This document shows positions 56,067-64,000 of a stretch of 64,000 nucleotides of DNA, in pieces. The position numbers were made by a program, and so were the translations under genes. Each line of letters starts with the position of its first letter. The stretch's first letter is position 1. The stretch lies in NCBI RefSeq assembly GCF_023702065.1, contig NZ_QFDM01000001.1, positions 744,001-808,000 of the forward strand, given 5' to 3'. A model generated the notes under the pieces. That model was not told where the DNA came from. It saw only the letters and a list, made by a program, of their open reading frames with translations, and did not search any database. This stretch comes from Methanoculleus oceani (GTDB taxonomy: Archaea; Halobacteriota; Methanomicrobia; Methanomicrobiales; Methanoculleaceae).

Positions 56067-56241
56067 GGACGACCTCCAGTGCTCCGAGCGGGCACGCCCG
56101 CGCGCAGATCCCGCAGGCGATGCACTCCCGCTCAAGGCTGAGGTAGGCGTCGATCAGCTCGAGCGCATCCTCGGGACAGACTGCGACGCAGGTGCCGCAG
56201 TATCCACACTTATCTCGGTTTATCCTGAGCATTGTACTCAT
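56056..56241 (-). CDS. Small 2[4Fe-4S] ferredoxin
   Basis: The 61-residue protein carries two C-x2-C-x2-C-x3-CP motifs: [12 protein letters not shown] (about 12-23) and [12 protein letters not shown] (about 40-51). It is likely the electron donor of the overlapping geranylgeranyl reductase. A TATA-like box on the minus strand (GCATAAAGG, about 56262-56270) puts the transcript start at about the ATG, so it is leaderless and leads a two-gene operon. Confidence 0.93.
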   Translation of the reverse strand: MSTMLRINRDKCGYCGTCVAVCPEDALELIDAYLSLERECIACGICARACPLGALEVVHEE

Positions 56242-56373
56242 AATGTTGTCGTCCTCGCAAAAACCTTTATGCTCCTCGCTTCAGTTGCTGCACCGGAATC
56301 CCCGTCCGGAAGCTGGATCGATGCCCGGTCGTCCCGCGCCGCCCAGGCCCGGGCGCCGAGACGCCTCACTGCG

Positions 56374-56384
56374 CTATTTAATAG
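56374..56384 (+). promoter_or_regulatory. Promoter box of the cbi operon
   Basis: CTATTTAATAG is an odd palindrome of eleven bases and the only TATA-like element before cbiT. It predicts a transcript start near 56405. CACAA (56392-56396) and TTGTG (56410-56414) could pair over the GTG start codon of cbiT. No cobalamin riboswitch consensus was seen. Confidence 0.5.
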
Positions 56385-56411
56385 AAGTTAGCACAAATTA
56401 ATCTGGGTATT

Positions 56412-56951
56412 GTGAATGTTATGGGGCTGAAGGGTGGACCAACGCAGGACGAAGTCATGGCCGTCTCGCTCGCGAAACTCGACATCCGCCCGGGCGACCG
56501 GGTGGCCGATATCGGGTGCGGGACCGGAAAGGTCGCCGTCGCCGCATCGAAGACGGCGGAATGTGTCTACGCAATCGATAAACGGCCGGAGGCGATCGCC
56601 TGTGCCCGGCAGGAGGCGGCTGCCGCCGGAGCCGGGAACATCGAATTCTTCGAGGGCGATGCGGTGGATCTCCTCCCGGGGCTGGGCCGGCTCGACGCCG
56701 CCTTCGTCGGGGGATCCCGCCGCCTGCCGGAGGTCCTCGACCTTCTCGCCGGGAACGTGCGGGGAAGGATCGTCGTGAACGCGGTGATGGTCGGGACGCT
56801 TCAATCGGCGATAGAGAACATGCAGCGCCTCGGGATCTTCGTGGAGGCCGTCCACCTGCAGGTCTCCCGGTCGGCCGGCATCGCCGGCGGGGTGATGTTC
56901 AAACCCATAAACCCCGTCTACATCATCGTCGGAGGTGCGGGATGCTCGTAG
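56412..56951 (+). CDS. cbiT: Cobalt-precorrin decarboxylating C15-methyltransferase
   Basis: The 179-residue SAM enzyme decarboxylates the C12 acetate side chain and methylates C15 of the corrin ring. Motifs are GGPTQDEVMAVSLAKLDIRP, then VADIGCGTGKVAVAASKTAE (SAM site, about 33-52) and FFEGDAVDLLP. GTG at 56412 starts the frame, and ATG at 56421 (MGLKGGPTQDE) is nearly as good. It opens the cbiTLFGHCDE operon and overlaps cbiL by ten bases. Confidence 0.92.
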   Translation: MNVMGLKGGPTQDEVMAVSLAKLDIRPGDRVADIGCGTGKVAVAASKTAECVYAIDKRPEAIACARQEAAAAGAGNIEFFEGDAVDLLPGLGRLDAAFVGGSRRLPEVLDLLAGNVRGRIVVNAVMVGTLQSAIENMQRLGIFVEAVHLQVSRSAGIAGGVMFKPINPVYIIVGGAGCS

Positions 56952-57559
56952 GCGTGGGGCTCGGGCCCGGCGACCCGGAACTCCTGACCCTGCGGGCGGT
57001 CAGGCTTCTCTCCGAAGCGGCGACGGTCTTCGTCCCCGGAAACCTCGCCTACGACCTGGTGCGGTCTTACCGCCCGGATGCCGTCGTCCTCAACTTCCCG
57101 ATGACGAGCGACGAGGCCTACATCCGAACGTGCCTCGAAGAGAACGCCGACCGGATCGCGCCGCATGCGAAAGACGGCCTTGCAGTCTTCGGGATCATCG
57201 GGGATCCGAATTTCTACTCGACCTTCTCGCGGCTCTGCGAGGTGATTGCCGGCCGCTACCCGGAGGTCTCGTTTGCGACCGAGCCCGGGATCAGCTCCAT
57301 CACCGCGTTCGCCTCGGTGGCGAACGTCCCGGTGGCCGGGGGGTTCTTCGTCTCGGACGGGAACGGGCCTGAGTCGCGGATCTTCATGAAGGTCCGGCGG
57401 CCGGCGGCGCTCGCGGCCTCCCTCTCGGAGGAGGGCTACTCGGAGTTCGTCCTCGTGGAGCGGATGTTCATGCCGGAGCAGCGGGTCTACCGGGGGGACG
57501 ACCTCCCCGAGAAGAGCGACTACTTCTCGATCCTCTTTGCGAGGCGGTCCCGTGCATAA
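56942..57559 (+). CDS. cbiL: Cobalt-precorrin-2 C20-methyltransferase
   Basis: The 205-residue tetrapyrrole methylase has the SAM-binding opening MLVGVGLGPGDPELLTLRAV (1-20) and the motif GDPNFYSTFSRL (about 81-92), with EPGISSITAFASV following. It performs the first corrin-specific methylation, at C20. Translation overlaps cbiT upstream and cbiF downstream, so the operon is tightly coupled. Confidence 0.94.
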   Translation: MLVGVGLGPGDPELLTLRAVRLLSEAATVFVPGNLAYDLVRSYRPDAVVLNFPMTSDEAYIRTCLEENADRIAPHAKDGLAVFGIIGDPNFYSTFSRLCEVIAGRYPEVSFATEPGISSITAFASVANVPVAGGFFVSDGNGPESRIFMKVRRPAALAASLSEEGYSEFVLVERMFMPEQRVYRGDDLPEKSDYFSILFARRSRA

Positions 57560-58268
57560 GTTCTACATCGTGGGCGCGGGACCGGGGGCGCCCGATCTCA
57601 TCACCGTCCGGGGGATGGATCTCCTCCGGCGGGCGGACGTCCTCATCTACGCGGGGTCGCTCGTGAACCCGGCGCTCGTGGAGGAGTCGGGCGCTGGTGT
57701 GAGACTCGACAGCTGGGGGATGGCGCTTCCGGAGATCGTCGGTGCGATCGAAGAGCACGTCCGGGCGGGGAGACTCGTCGTCCGGCTCCATTCAGGTGAC
57801 CCGGCTCTCTACGGCGCGATCGTCGAGCAGATGTCGGAACTCTCCCGGCGCGGGATCGAGGCCGAGATCGTCCCCGGGGTCTCGTCGCTCTTTGCGGCCG
57901 CGGCGGCCCTCGGGACCCAGTTCACGCTCCGCGACGTCTCCGAGAGCCTGATCGTCACCCGCCCGGCGGGGGCGACGCTTGAATCGGACCTGATTCCCGA
58001 GTTCTCGCGGCTCGGGCAGACGATGGTGGTCTTCCTCGGGACCGAGCGGATGGAGGAGATCCTCGCCCGGGTGGAGTGCCCGCCCGATACCCCGGCGGCG
58101 GTCGTCTACCATGCCTCCTGGCCCGACCAGAAGGTCGTCTTAGGGACGGTGGCCGATATCGCGGCAAAGGCCCGGGCTGCCGGGATCGAGCGGACGGCGC
58201 TGATCGTCATCGGGAAGGTGGTGGAACCGGCAACCTCAGGGTTCGGGAGGTCGGTCCTCTACTCATGA
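57552..58268 (+). CDS. cbiF: Cobalt-precorrin-4 C11-methyltransferase
   Basis: The 238-residue methylase has KFYIVGAGPGAPDLITVRG at the N-terminus, IYAGSLVNPAL (the CbiF/CobM signature, about 34-44), LHSGDPALYGAIVEQM and PGVSSLFAAAAALG. It methylates C11. The start is GTG at 57552, overlapping cbiL by eight bases. The stop overlaps cbiG (ATGA). Confidence 0.95.
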   Translation: MHKFYIVGAGPGAPDLITVRGMDLLRRADVLIYAGSLVNPALVEESGAGVRLDSWGMALPEIVGAIEEHVRAGRLVVRLHSGDPALYGAIVEQMSELSRRGIEAEIVPGVSSLFAAAAALGTQFTLRDVSESLIVTRPAGATLESDLIPEFSRLGQTMVVFLGTERMEEILARVECPPDTPAAVVYHASWPDQKVVLGTVADIAAKARAAGIERTALIVIGKVVEPATSGFGRSVLYS

Positions 58269-59137
58269 CCGGGACAGTCGTGATCGCGCTCGAGCGGTTC
58301 CTCCCCGACGCCCGCCGGATAGCGGGCTCGCTCGGCGCCGATGTCCTTCCCTACGGCCCGGATGCCTTCAGGGCGGCGTTTGCCGGCTACACCCGGATCG
58401 TCGCCCTGATGTCGGCCGGGATCGCCGTCCGGGGGATTGCCCCCCTCCTCGCCGACAAGTGGCGGGACCCGGCGGTGGTGGTGGTCGGGCCGGACCTCCG
58501 CTACGCCGTCCCGGTCGTCGGCGGGCACCACGGCGGAAACGACCTTGCCCGGGAACTCGCCGTCCTCGGGATCGAGCCGGTGATCACGACCGCGACCGAG
58601 ACCAGAGGGAGGGAATCGGTCGAGGGCATCGCCGCCCGGTCGGGGTGCGATATCGTGAACCGCGATTCAACCCGGGCGGTGAACGCCGCGATGCTGGACG
58701 CCGACGTGCCCCTCTACGCCGTCACCGGACCCGGGATCGTCGTCGCGGGTCCGGGGGTCTCCCTCCTCGTCCGGAAAGGGGAGTACGTCGTCGGCGTCGG
58801 GTGCCGGAAGGACGTCGGGGCGGCCGAGGTGGGAGAAGCCGTCCGGCAGGCACTCCGGAAGGCCGGGATCTCCCCCGACGCGGTCCTCGTCTACGCGACG
58901 ACCACGAAGAAACGCGGGGAGGCGGGGCTTCTCGAGGCCGTTCTGGATCTCGGCGGCAACCTTGTCTTCTTAGACGACGAAACACTGAACGCACAGGAGG
59001 CCCCATCCCCCTCGCGGGCCTCCCTGATCGGGCTTGCCGGGGTCGCGGAACCCGCGGCTCTCGCGATCTCGAAGCGCAAAGTTCTGGTTCTTGCCAAGCA
59101 GACCTATGGGAGTGTTACCGTTGCAATCGCACGATAA
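58265..59137 (+). CDS. cbiG: Cobalt-precorrin-5A hydrolase
   Basis: The 290-residue protein opens the delta-lactone of cobalt-precorrin-5A and releases acetaldehyde. Key parts are IVALMSAGIAVRGIAPLLAD (about 35-54), VVGGHHGGNDLARELA (about 80-95) and a C-terminal CbiG domain (VGVGCRKDVGAAEVGEAVRQ, about 176-195). It is translationally coupled to cbiF by ATGA. Its 3' end overlaps cbiH by 32 bases. Confidence 0.94.
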   Translation: MTGTVVIALERFLPDARRIAGSLGADVLPYGPDAFRAAFAGYTRIVALMSAGIAVRGIAPLLADKWRDPAVVVVGPDLRYAVPVVGGHHGGNDLARELAVLGIEPVITTATETRGRESVEGIAARSGCDIVNRDSTRAVNAAMLDADVPLYAVTGPGIVVAGPGVSLLVRKGEYVVGVGCRKDVGAAEVGEAVRQALRKAGISPDAVLVYATTTKKRGEAGLLEAVLDLGGNLVFLDDETLNAQEAPSPSRASLIGLAGVAEPAALAISKRKVLVLAKQTYGSVTVAIAR

Positions 59138-59900
59138 TGAAGGAAGACTGTATATCGTCGGCACCGGTCCCGGCGACCTGCTGCAGATGACGCCCCGGGC
59201 GTTAAAAGCCCTCGGCGAGGCCGACTGCGTTATCGGCAACGGATTCTATCTCGATCTGGTCGAGCCGATGCTCGCCGGAAAGGAGGTCATCCGGAGCAGC
59301 ATGGGCCGGGAGGTCGACCGGGCGGCAAAAGCGCTCGTCCTTGCCGAAGACCGGGTCGTCGCGATGGTGAGCGGCGGCGATGCCGGGGTCTACGGGATGG
59401 CGAGCATCGTCCTCGAGGTGGCCGAACGGTCGGGCTCGACGGTCGAGGTCGAGGTCATCCCCGGCATCACGGCCGCGGTCTCGGCGGCGGCACGGCTCGG
59501 CTCGCCGCTCTCGGGCGACTACGTCACGATGAGCCTCTCGGACCTCCTGACGCCCTGGGAGGAGATCGAGCGGAGGCTCGACCTTGCGTTTCGGATGCGG
59601 GTGCCGGTCGTTCTCTACAACCCCCGGTCCCGGGGGAGGCCGCACAACCTTGATGCGGCGGTCGGGATCGCCCGCCGCCACCTCCCGGACGCGACCCCGG
59701 TCGGGGTGGTCAGGAACGCCTACCGGGAGGGGGAGGAACGGCTGATCACGACGCTTGGGGAGTTTAACGACCACTTCGCCTTCGTGGACATGCACTCGAT
59801 CGTTTTTATCGGCGGAGAAGAGACGAGGATCTGGAGGAGTGAGACTGATGGGAGAGGAATCATCACGCCCCGGGGATACCACCGGAAATACGTATACTGA
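59106..59900 (+). CDS. cbiH: Cobalt-precorrin-3B C17-methyltransferase
   Basis: The 264-residue methylase has RLYIVGTGPGDLLQMTPRA (about 14-32), VSGGDAGVYGMASIVLEVAE (about 89-108), PGITAAVSAAARLGSPLSGD and LYNPRSRGRPHNLD, the CbiH/CobJ pattern of ring contraction and C17 methylation. ATG at 59106 begins inside cbiG; a TTG shortly after is a weaker option. Confidence 0.94.
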   Translation: MGVLPLQSHDNEGRLYIVGTGPGDLLQMTPRALKALGEADCVIGNGFYLDLVEPMLAGKEVIRSSMGREVDRAAKALVLAEDRVVAMVSGGDAGVYGMASIVLEVAERSGSTVEVEVIPGITAAVSAAARLGSPLSGDYVTMSLSDLLTPWEEIERRLDLAFRMRVPVVLYNPRSRGRPHNLDAAVGIARRHLPDATPVGVVRNAYREGEERLITTLGEFNDHFAFVDMHSIVFIGGEETRIWRSETDGRGIITPRGYHRKYVY

Positions 59901-60528
59901 CCTTGCGGCGGTCACGCCGGAGGCCTACGCGATAGCGAGCAAGAGCCGGAACCTGGCCCGGGAGAGGGTGGGAAACGCCACCCCCGAGGACCGGATCCGG
60001 CAGCGGTGCTCGGTCGCGGTCGGCGACTTTGCGATGGCCGACCTGATGCGCTTTGCCGGCGAACCGGTCGAGGCGGGTATCTCTGCGCTCGGGCGGCAGG
60101 CACCGGTCATCACCGATATCCGGATGGTGCAGGCGGGAATCCTGAAACGGGGGCATGCAAGCGAGATCCTCTGCGCCCTCGATTACGGGGAGGACATCGC
60201 ACGCGAACGCGGGATCACCCGGACGTCCGCGGGGTTTTTTGCCCTGCAGGACCGGATAGAGGGCGCGATCGTGGTGATCGGGAACGCCCCCTCGGCGCTT
60301 CTTGTCGTCTGCGAGATGGTCCGGGCCGGAGTCCGGCCGGCGCTGGTCGTCGGGACCCCGGTGGGGTTCGTGAACGCGGCGGAGTCGAAGGAGGCGCTCC
60401 GTGCCCTCGACGTGCCGTCGGTCACGAATGCCGGCACCCGGGGCGGGACGCCGGTTGCGGTGGCGGCGATAAACGAGATCATCACGATCCTCGCCGAGCG
60501 TGCTGGCCATGCGGGACCCGGTTACTGA
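59848..60528 (+). CDS. cbiC: Cobalt-precorrin-8 methylmutase
   Basis: The 226-residue enzyme moves a methyl group from C11 to C12. Motifs are ITDIRMVQAGI (about 90-100), TRTSAGFFALQDRIEGAIVV (about 125) and PVGFVNAAESKEAL, with NAGTRGGTPVAVAAINEI at the end. The active-site His usual in this family (K-R-G-H in LKRGHASEILC) is present. ATG at 59848, preceded by GGAGGAG, overlaps cbiH by 53 bases. Confidence 0.94.
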   Translation: MGEESSRPGDTTGNTYTDLAAVTPEAYAIASKSRNLARERVGNATPEDRIRQRCSVAVGDFAMADLMRFAGEPVEAGISALGRQAPVITDIRMVQAGILKRGHASEILCALDYGEDIARERGITRTSAGFFALQDRIEGAIVVIGNAPSALLVVCEMVRAGVRPALVVGTPVGFVNAAESKEALRALDVPSVTNAGTRGGTPVAVAAINEIITILAERAGHAGPGY

Positions 60529-61522
60529 CTTCGAGTACCCCGACGCGTGGGTGGCGGCCTGCCGCTCCCCCGACCTCCTCCCCGACGTCGAGCGGGGTCT
60601 CGCGGTCCTGACGGCGTCGGGATCGGTGCTTCGCCGGGGGTTCACGACCGGGACGACAGCGGCTGCGGCCTGCAAGGGGGCGGTCCTCTCGCTCGCCTTC
60701 GATACCATAGAGGAGGTGGGAGTCACCCTTCCCTGCGGGATTGCGGTCAGGCTCCCGGTAGACGCCTACCGGGGGCGGGCGTCGTGCTGGAAGGACGCCG
60801 GGGACTACCCCTCTGACGTGACCGCGGGGCTCGAATTCGTCGCGACCGCGGTCCCTTCCCTCTCAGGTGGGGTCCAGTTCGTCCCCGGGGAGGGTATCGG
60901 GAGTTTCGGCCGCAACACCCGTCGCCACCTGCAGGGGACGCCGGCGATCAGCGCCCCGGCGCTCGACTGCATCCGGCGCTCGATCAACGAGGCGGTGGAC
61001 GAGGCGGACCTCCACGGGACGACGGTCATCCTCACGATTCCCCGGGGGGCTGAGGTGGCCCAGAAGACGCTGAACCCGAAGATAGGGATCCTCGGCGGGC
61101 TCTCAATCCTCGGGACGACCGGGTTCGTGGAGCCCTGGGACGATCACATGGTGGAGGGGGTGCTCGACCGTATCACCCGGGCTTCCGGGGGGATCGTGCT
61201 GACGACCGGGCGGCTCGGCCTGCGCTACTCGCGTCTCCTCTTCCCGGAGCACGAGGCGATCCTCGTCGGGAGCAAACTCACGGAGGCGCTCCGGGTGACC
61301 GACGGCGACGCGGTGATCTGCGGGCTCCCCGGCCTGATCCTGAAGTTCATGAACCCGGACGTCCTCGAGGGGACCGGGTGCGTGACGGTGGAGGAACTCT
61401 CGGCGACCCCGCTGTGGGAGGCAGTGGCCCGCCGGGAGCTTCGCGCGTTCCAGGTCCGCTACCCCCACGTCCGGGTCGTGATCGTCGATCGTGACGGCCG
61501 GGTCATCGGAGAGTCACCGTGA
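60509..61522 (+). CDS. cbiD: Cobalt-precorrin-5B C1-methyltransferase
   Basis: The 337-residue enzyme has the CbiD hallmark GFTTGTTAAAACKGAVLSLA (about 45-64), then GEGIGSFGRNTRRHLQGTPA, TIPRGAEVAQKTLNPKIGIL, GGLSILGTTGFVEPWDDHMV and TTGRLGLRYSR. It methylates C1 with SAM, using a fold unlike the other methylases. ATG at 60509 is chosen; GTG at 60500 is possible. It overlaps cbiC by 20 bases. Confidence 0.94.
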   Translation: MRDPVTDFEYPDAWVAACRSPDLLPDVERGLAVLTASGSVLRRGFTTGTTAAAACKGAVLSLAFDTIEEVGVTLPCGIAVRLPVDAYRGRASCWKDAGDYPSDVTAGLEFVATAVPSLSGGVQFVPGEGIGSFGRNTRRHLQGTPAISAPALDCIRRSINEAVDEADLHGTTVILTIPRGAEVAQKTLNPKIGILGGLSILGTTGFVEPWDDHMVEGVLDRITRASGGIVLTTGRLGLRYSRLLFPEHEAILVGSKLTEALRVTDGDAVICGLPGLILKFMNPDVLEGTGCVTVEELSATPLWEAVARRELRAFQVRYPHVRVVIVDRDGRVIGESP

Positions 61523-62091
61523 AGGTCGTCGGCGTGGGCTGCGGCCCCGGTATGCTGACCGCGGAGGCTGCGAGCGCCATCGCGGGCGCGTCGATCATTT
61601 ACGGCTCGGCCCGGGCGATTGCGCTTGCGCACGATGCCATCCCGCCGGGATGCGAGGTGCATGAGATCGCGGATTACCGGAGCCTCCGATCCCTCCCGTC
61701 TCACGCGGTCGTCCTCTCGACGGGGGATCCGATGCTTGCGGGACTCGGCTACCTTCCGGGCGAGGTGGTCCCGGGGATATCCTCTCTCCAGGTCGCCTTC
61801 GCCCGCCTGAAGATCCCGCTGACGAAGGTGGCGGTCGTCTCGGCCCACGGGAAGGACCATGCCCGGGCCGTCGCGGAGGCCCGGGAGGAGGTCATCGCGG
61901 GCCGGGTCGTCTTCCTCATCGCCGATCCGACCTTCTCGGTCGGGGCGTTCGCGGCCGCCCTCCCGCCGGAGACCCGGCTTGCCGTCTGCGAGGACCTCGG
62001 CTACGCGGCAGAAAGGATCACTGTCGGGACGGCGACAGAACCCCCGGCGCCCCGGGGCGACCTCTTCGTGGTGGTGGCGGGGGCATTCTAG
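61519..62091 (+). CDS. cbiE: Cobalt-precorrin-7 C5-methyltransferase
   Basis: The 190-residue methylase has KVVGVGCGPGMLTAEAASAI (2-21), LSTGDPMLAGLGYL (about 66-79) and PGISSLQVAFARLKIPLT. With CbiT it finishes methylation of the ring. GTG at 61519 overlaps cbiD (GTGA). Its stop is three bases from the end of an IS5 remnant on the other strand, so it is the last gene of the operon. The reductase cbiJ and the cobaltochelatase are not in this cluster. Confidence 0.94.
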   Translation: MKVVGVGCGPGMLTAEAASAIAGASIIYGSARAIALAHDAIPPGCEVHEIADYRSLRSLPSHAVVLSTGDPMLAGLGYLPGEVVPGISSLQVAFARLKIPLTKVAVVSAHGKDHARAVAEAREEVIAGRVVFLIADPTFSVGAFAAALPPETRLAVCEDLGYAAERITVGTATEPPAPRGDLFVVVAGAF

Positions 62092-62094
62092 CCT

Positions 62095-62418
62095 CTACGG
62101 CACGGGAGACCGGAGGTCCTCCGCGGCGCATCGTGCGGCCTCTCCCTTCCGGAACTCGTAGCCGGCCCGGAGGAGGTCGAGAAAGATCGCCTGGTAGGCC
62201 CCCCGCTCGCAGAGCTCGAGGTGGTAGCGGTGCACCGTCGATTTCGTCCCGTACGTCGCCGGCACATCGCTCCAGGTGCACCCGGTAGTGAGGACGTACA
62301 GGACACCGTTGAAGAGGTGCCGGGGATCCCGACGGGGCCTCCCTATATGGGGCTTCTGGCGTGGGAGGTGTCTGCAGACGATCTCCCAGAAGTCATCGTC
62401 GATCTCCCGGAATGCCAT
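62095..62418 (-). pseudogene. IS5-family transposase fragment (first ORF only)
   Basis: The 107-residue frame matches the N-terminal helix-turn-helix ORF of IS5-type elements: DDDFWEIVCRHLPRQKPHIG, then RDPRHLFNGVLYVLTTGCTW and GTKSTVHRYHLELCERG. The last residues (about 95-107) diverge, and the DDE-carrying second ORF is missing because cbiE begins at the junction. No terminal inverted repeats could be seen. It is a dead remnant. Confidence 0.75.
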
Positions 62419-62506
62419 GGGCCTCGCATATCCGCAGAGGGTATTATAGTTATGGGATGGTCCCGGAACGAAGAAGAACGGGTTTCCAGGGACCCTGCAT
62501 CGGACG

Positions 62507-63442
62507 CTATCGCTCTGGATCGTGCGGGTCATAGTTCGTGACGATGATCTCGCGGATCTCTCCCCGCTTCGTCCCGTCGCAGTTGATCGTCCTTCTCGCC
62601 GGAACCCGGTCTATGCGGTATCCGGCGTAGAGCTCATCGAAGAACCCGTCGTCCGGGTCGGTGTTCTTCGGGTCGGAGTTGCTCAGCATAAGTCTCGCGC
62701 CCTTTGCGTCGCACCGTGCGTAGAATGCCGCGAGACGCTTCTGTTCCTCGTCGGAGAACCTGTTCTTCGAGTACTGCGTGAACGACGACGTCCGGTTCAG
62801 GGGCCGGTACGGCGGGTCGAAGTAGACGAAGGCATCCTCCGAGATGCAGGGTTCCGACAGCGTGAAGTCGCCGAGGTGGACGGTCGTATTCCGGAGCGCG
62901 ACGGAATCGGCCCGGAGCACCTCTTCATGCAGGACCGTCGGGTTCCTGTACCTGCCGAACGGGACGTTAAACCCGCCCCGGGAGTTTACCCGGTAGAGAC
63001 CATTGAAGCACGTCCTGTTGAGGAAGATGAGTTGACCGGCCCGTTCTATCCAACCCTCACCGTACTGCCCGAAATCGATGGCGCCCCGCTCGCGGTTGAA
63101 CGCATCCCGCACGGCGTAGTAGTACTCCTTCCGCCCGGGATCGTTCCTGGGCAGGAACTCGTCTGAGACGTCGCTTAAGTAGTCGATGAGGGCGGAAACA
63201 TCGTTCTTCACGACGCTGTAAGCGAGGACCAGTTCCTCGTTGATATCGAAGAGATGACACTCCCTGAACTCAAAGACGCTGTTGAAGTGGAAGTAGACCG
63301 CTCCGCCGCCCATGAACGGCTCGACAAAGACCGGGAGGGTCCCCTCAGTGAGTTCGCGGGGGACTCTCCTGGTGAACGCATCGAGCAGTTGCGCCTTTCC
63401 GCCTGCCCACTTGAGGAACGGTCGTACGGTGGGTGTTGCCAT
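62507..63442 (-). CDS. Dam-type (D12 class) adenine DNA methyltransferase
   Basis: The 311-residue enzyme transfers methyl to N6 of adenine. It has PFLKWAGGKAQLLDAF at the start (AdoMet site), FVEPFMGGGAVYFHF (motif I, about 40-54), YFDPPYRPL (motif IV DPPY, about 210-218) and LMLSNSDPKNTD. This is the Dam/DpnII group, whose best-known target is GATC; the target here is untested. No restriction gene is seen before the window end, and a second methyltransferase is encoded upstream in the same direction. Confidence 0.9.
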   Translation of the reverse strand: MATPTVRPFLKWAGGKAQLLDAFTRRVPRELTEGTLPVFVEPFMGGGAVYFHFNSVFEFRECHLFDINEELVLAYSVVKNDVSALIDYLSDVSDEFLPRNDPGRKEYYYAVRDAFNRERGAIDFGQYGEGWIERAGQLIFLNRTCFNGLYRVNSRGGFNVPFGRYRNPTVLHEEVLRADSVALRNTTVHLGDFTLSEPCISEDAFVYFDPPYRPLNRTSSFTQYSKNRFSDEEQKRLAAFYARCDAKGARLMLSNSDPKNTDPDDGFFDELYAGYRIDRVPARRTINCDGTKRGEIREIIVTNYDPHDPER

Positions 63443-63569
63443 CGGTCTCTTCCATCCGGCATGAATCGCGGTATCGACAGAAATTTGTTCTGAAACACGT
63501 TAGCGTTGTCTATATCCTGCGACCGTGTTCCCTGTTACATCCTCGCACCACGAAACCATCGGCCCGGAT

Positions 63570-64000
63570 TCAGACGCCCTTGCCGCTCCCCCCTCTTCCC
63601 GGACCGGTCTGCCTGCTGCCCGTCCGAACGCCCTGAATCTTGAGCATCTTCTCGATGGACCACCGGCCCCGGCCAAGTTCTCTTCCCAGTATCTCGACGG
63701 CCTTCCTCTTTGTCTCGCCGGACTCGACGAGCCCGGCGAACCGGGAGACCAGGATCTCGCGGTCATCGTCCGTCCAGGGCAGGCCCCGGTTCTCCTGCCC
63801 CCCGGTCTGCGGGGCTCTCAGCGACGGCAGCAGGTATCCCTCGCCGGTATTCCGCAACTCTTCGATCTTTAAGTCGAATACCCGGCCCGAGATCTCAAAC
63901 CCGGTCGCCCGGCGGTTGAGGCCGATGGCCGTCCTGGCGGTCGAGAACCCGCCAAGGAACATATCGCAGACAAGGTCGCCCTCGTTGCTGCTGTACTGTA
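63570..64000 (-). CDS. N4/N6 DNA methyltransferase, C-terminal part, cut by window end
   Basis: The frame is open to base 64000, so the 5' part lies beyond the window. The visible end reads QYSSNEGDLVCDMFLGGFST, the motif I region of group beta DNA methylases (usual form DPFLGSGTT, here altered to DMFLGGFST), then NRRATGFEIS. A C-terminal extension of about 95 residues follows, with a Myb-like segment (LPWTDDDREILVSRFAGLVE, then WSIEKMLKIQGVR) that may bind DNA. A Dam-type enzyme follows 127 bases downstream, suggesting a modification cluster. Confidence 0.75.
   Translation of the reverse strand, partial: QYSSNEGDLVCDMFLGGFSTARTAIGLNRRATGFEISGRVFDLKIEELRNTGEGYLLPSLRAPQTGGQENRGLPWTDDDREILVSRFAGLVESGETKRKAVEILGRELGRGRWSIEKMLKIQGVRTGSRQTGPGRGGSGKGV

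Noticed and set aside
56242-56411. Possible cobalamin riboswitch before the cbi operon
   Set aside because: The spacer is short and shows no B12-box; only a five-base pairing over the start codon was found.

Overview
The window is GC-rich (clearly over 60% outside one island), densely coded archaeal DNA. Archaeal hallmarks include TFB next to the H/ACA protein Gar1, aIF5B next to ribosomal protein S6e, S8e, SRP19, RIO2, a cupin-type phosphoglucose isomerase, a geranylgeranyl reductase with its ferredoxin, COG1361 S-layer-like proteins and the anaerobic cobalamin pathway. Together with HypB and an NrpR-type domain, this suggests a methanogenic euryarchaeon, most likely Methanomicrobiales close to Methanoculleus. 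The taxonomic placement is inference. No rRNA and no CRISPR array was seen.

Layout. 1-12 kb: a QueG-like iron-sulfur protein (cut by the window edge), a membrane helix protein, an RND exporter coupled to a very small CO-dehydrogenase-like protein, two regulators, a HEPN/MNT toxin-antitoxin pair, a serpin lipoprotein, tRNA-His, aIF5B, S6e and a radical SAM enzyme. 12-25 kb: a GNAT acetyltransferase, DUF2240 and a partner, a 5'-nucleotidase-like phosphoesterase with a DsrE-like protein, S8e, HypB, SRP19, a PHP phosphoesterase, Gar1-TFB, tRNA-Ala, a CotH-like protein, a beta-propeller surface protein, a C_GCAxxG_C_C protein, an acyltransferase and a YhfC-type membrane protease.

25.6-27.9 kb is a low-GC island of three genes on the minus strand: a YwgA/Panacea-like winged-helix protein fused to a UPF0175-like tail, a PIN (DUF3368-like) protein and a 357-residue protein that I do not recognise. 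It is flanked by a nested inverted repeat and is the best candidate for an undescribed system.

28-48 kb: ThiL, DUF460, RIO2 and a tRNA thiolase; cupin PGI with a COG1361 protein; a TrmB regulator; a stand-alone NrpR domain; an unknown gene paired with a dihydrolipoamide-dehydrogenase-like flavoprotein; a CBS/DRTGG-regulated Mn pyrophosphatase; a COG1361-LolCDE-like ABC operon; DUF3303; a nuclease-fold-like protein; MarC and PAP2. 48-56 kb: an archaellin-like protein, NfeD-SPFH, an orphan ligand-binding lipoprotein, a site-2 protease, RNase HII, a TrkA-type protein and ferredoxin-GGR. 56.4-62.1 kb: the compact corrin-ring operon cbiTLFGHCDE. 62.1-64 kb: an IS5 transposase remnant and two DNA methyltransferases, the second cut by the window end.

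Many gene pairs overlap by ATGA or GTGA, so translational coupling is common. Many promoters show a TATA box about 25 bases before the likely transcript start, often implying leaderless or near-leaderless mRNA. Several divergent or single promoters carry perfect palindromes, and GC-rich 7-bp triloop hairpins recur just after stop codons.
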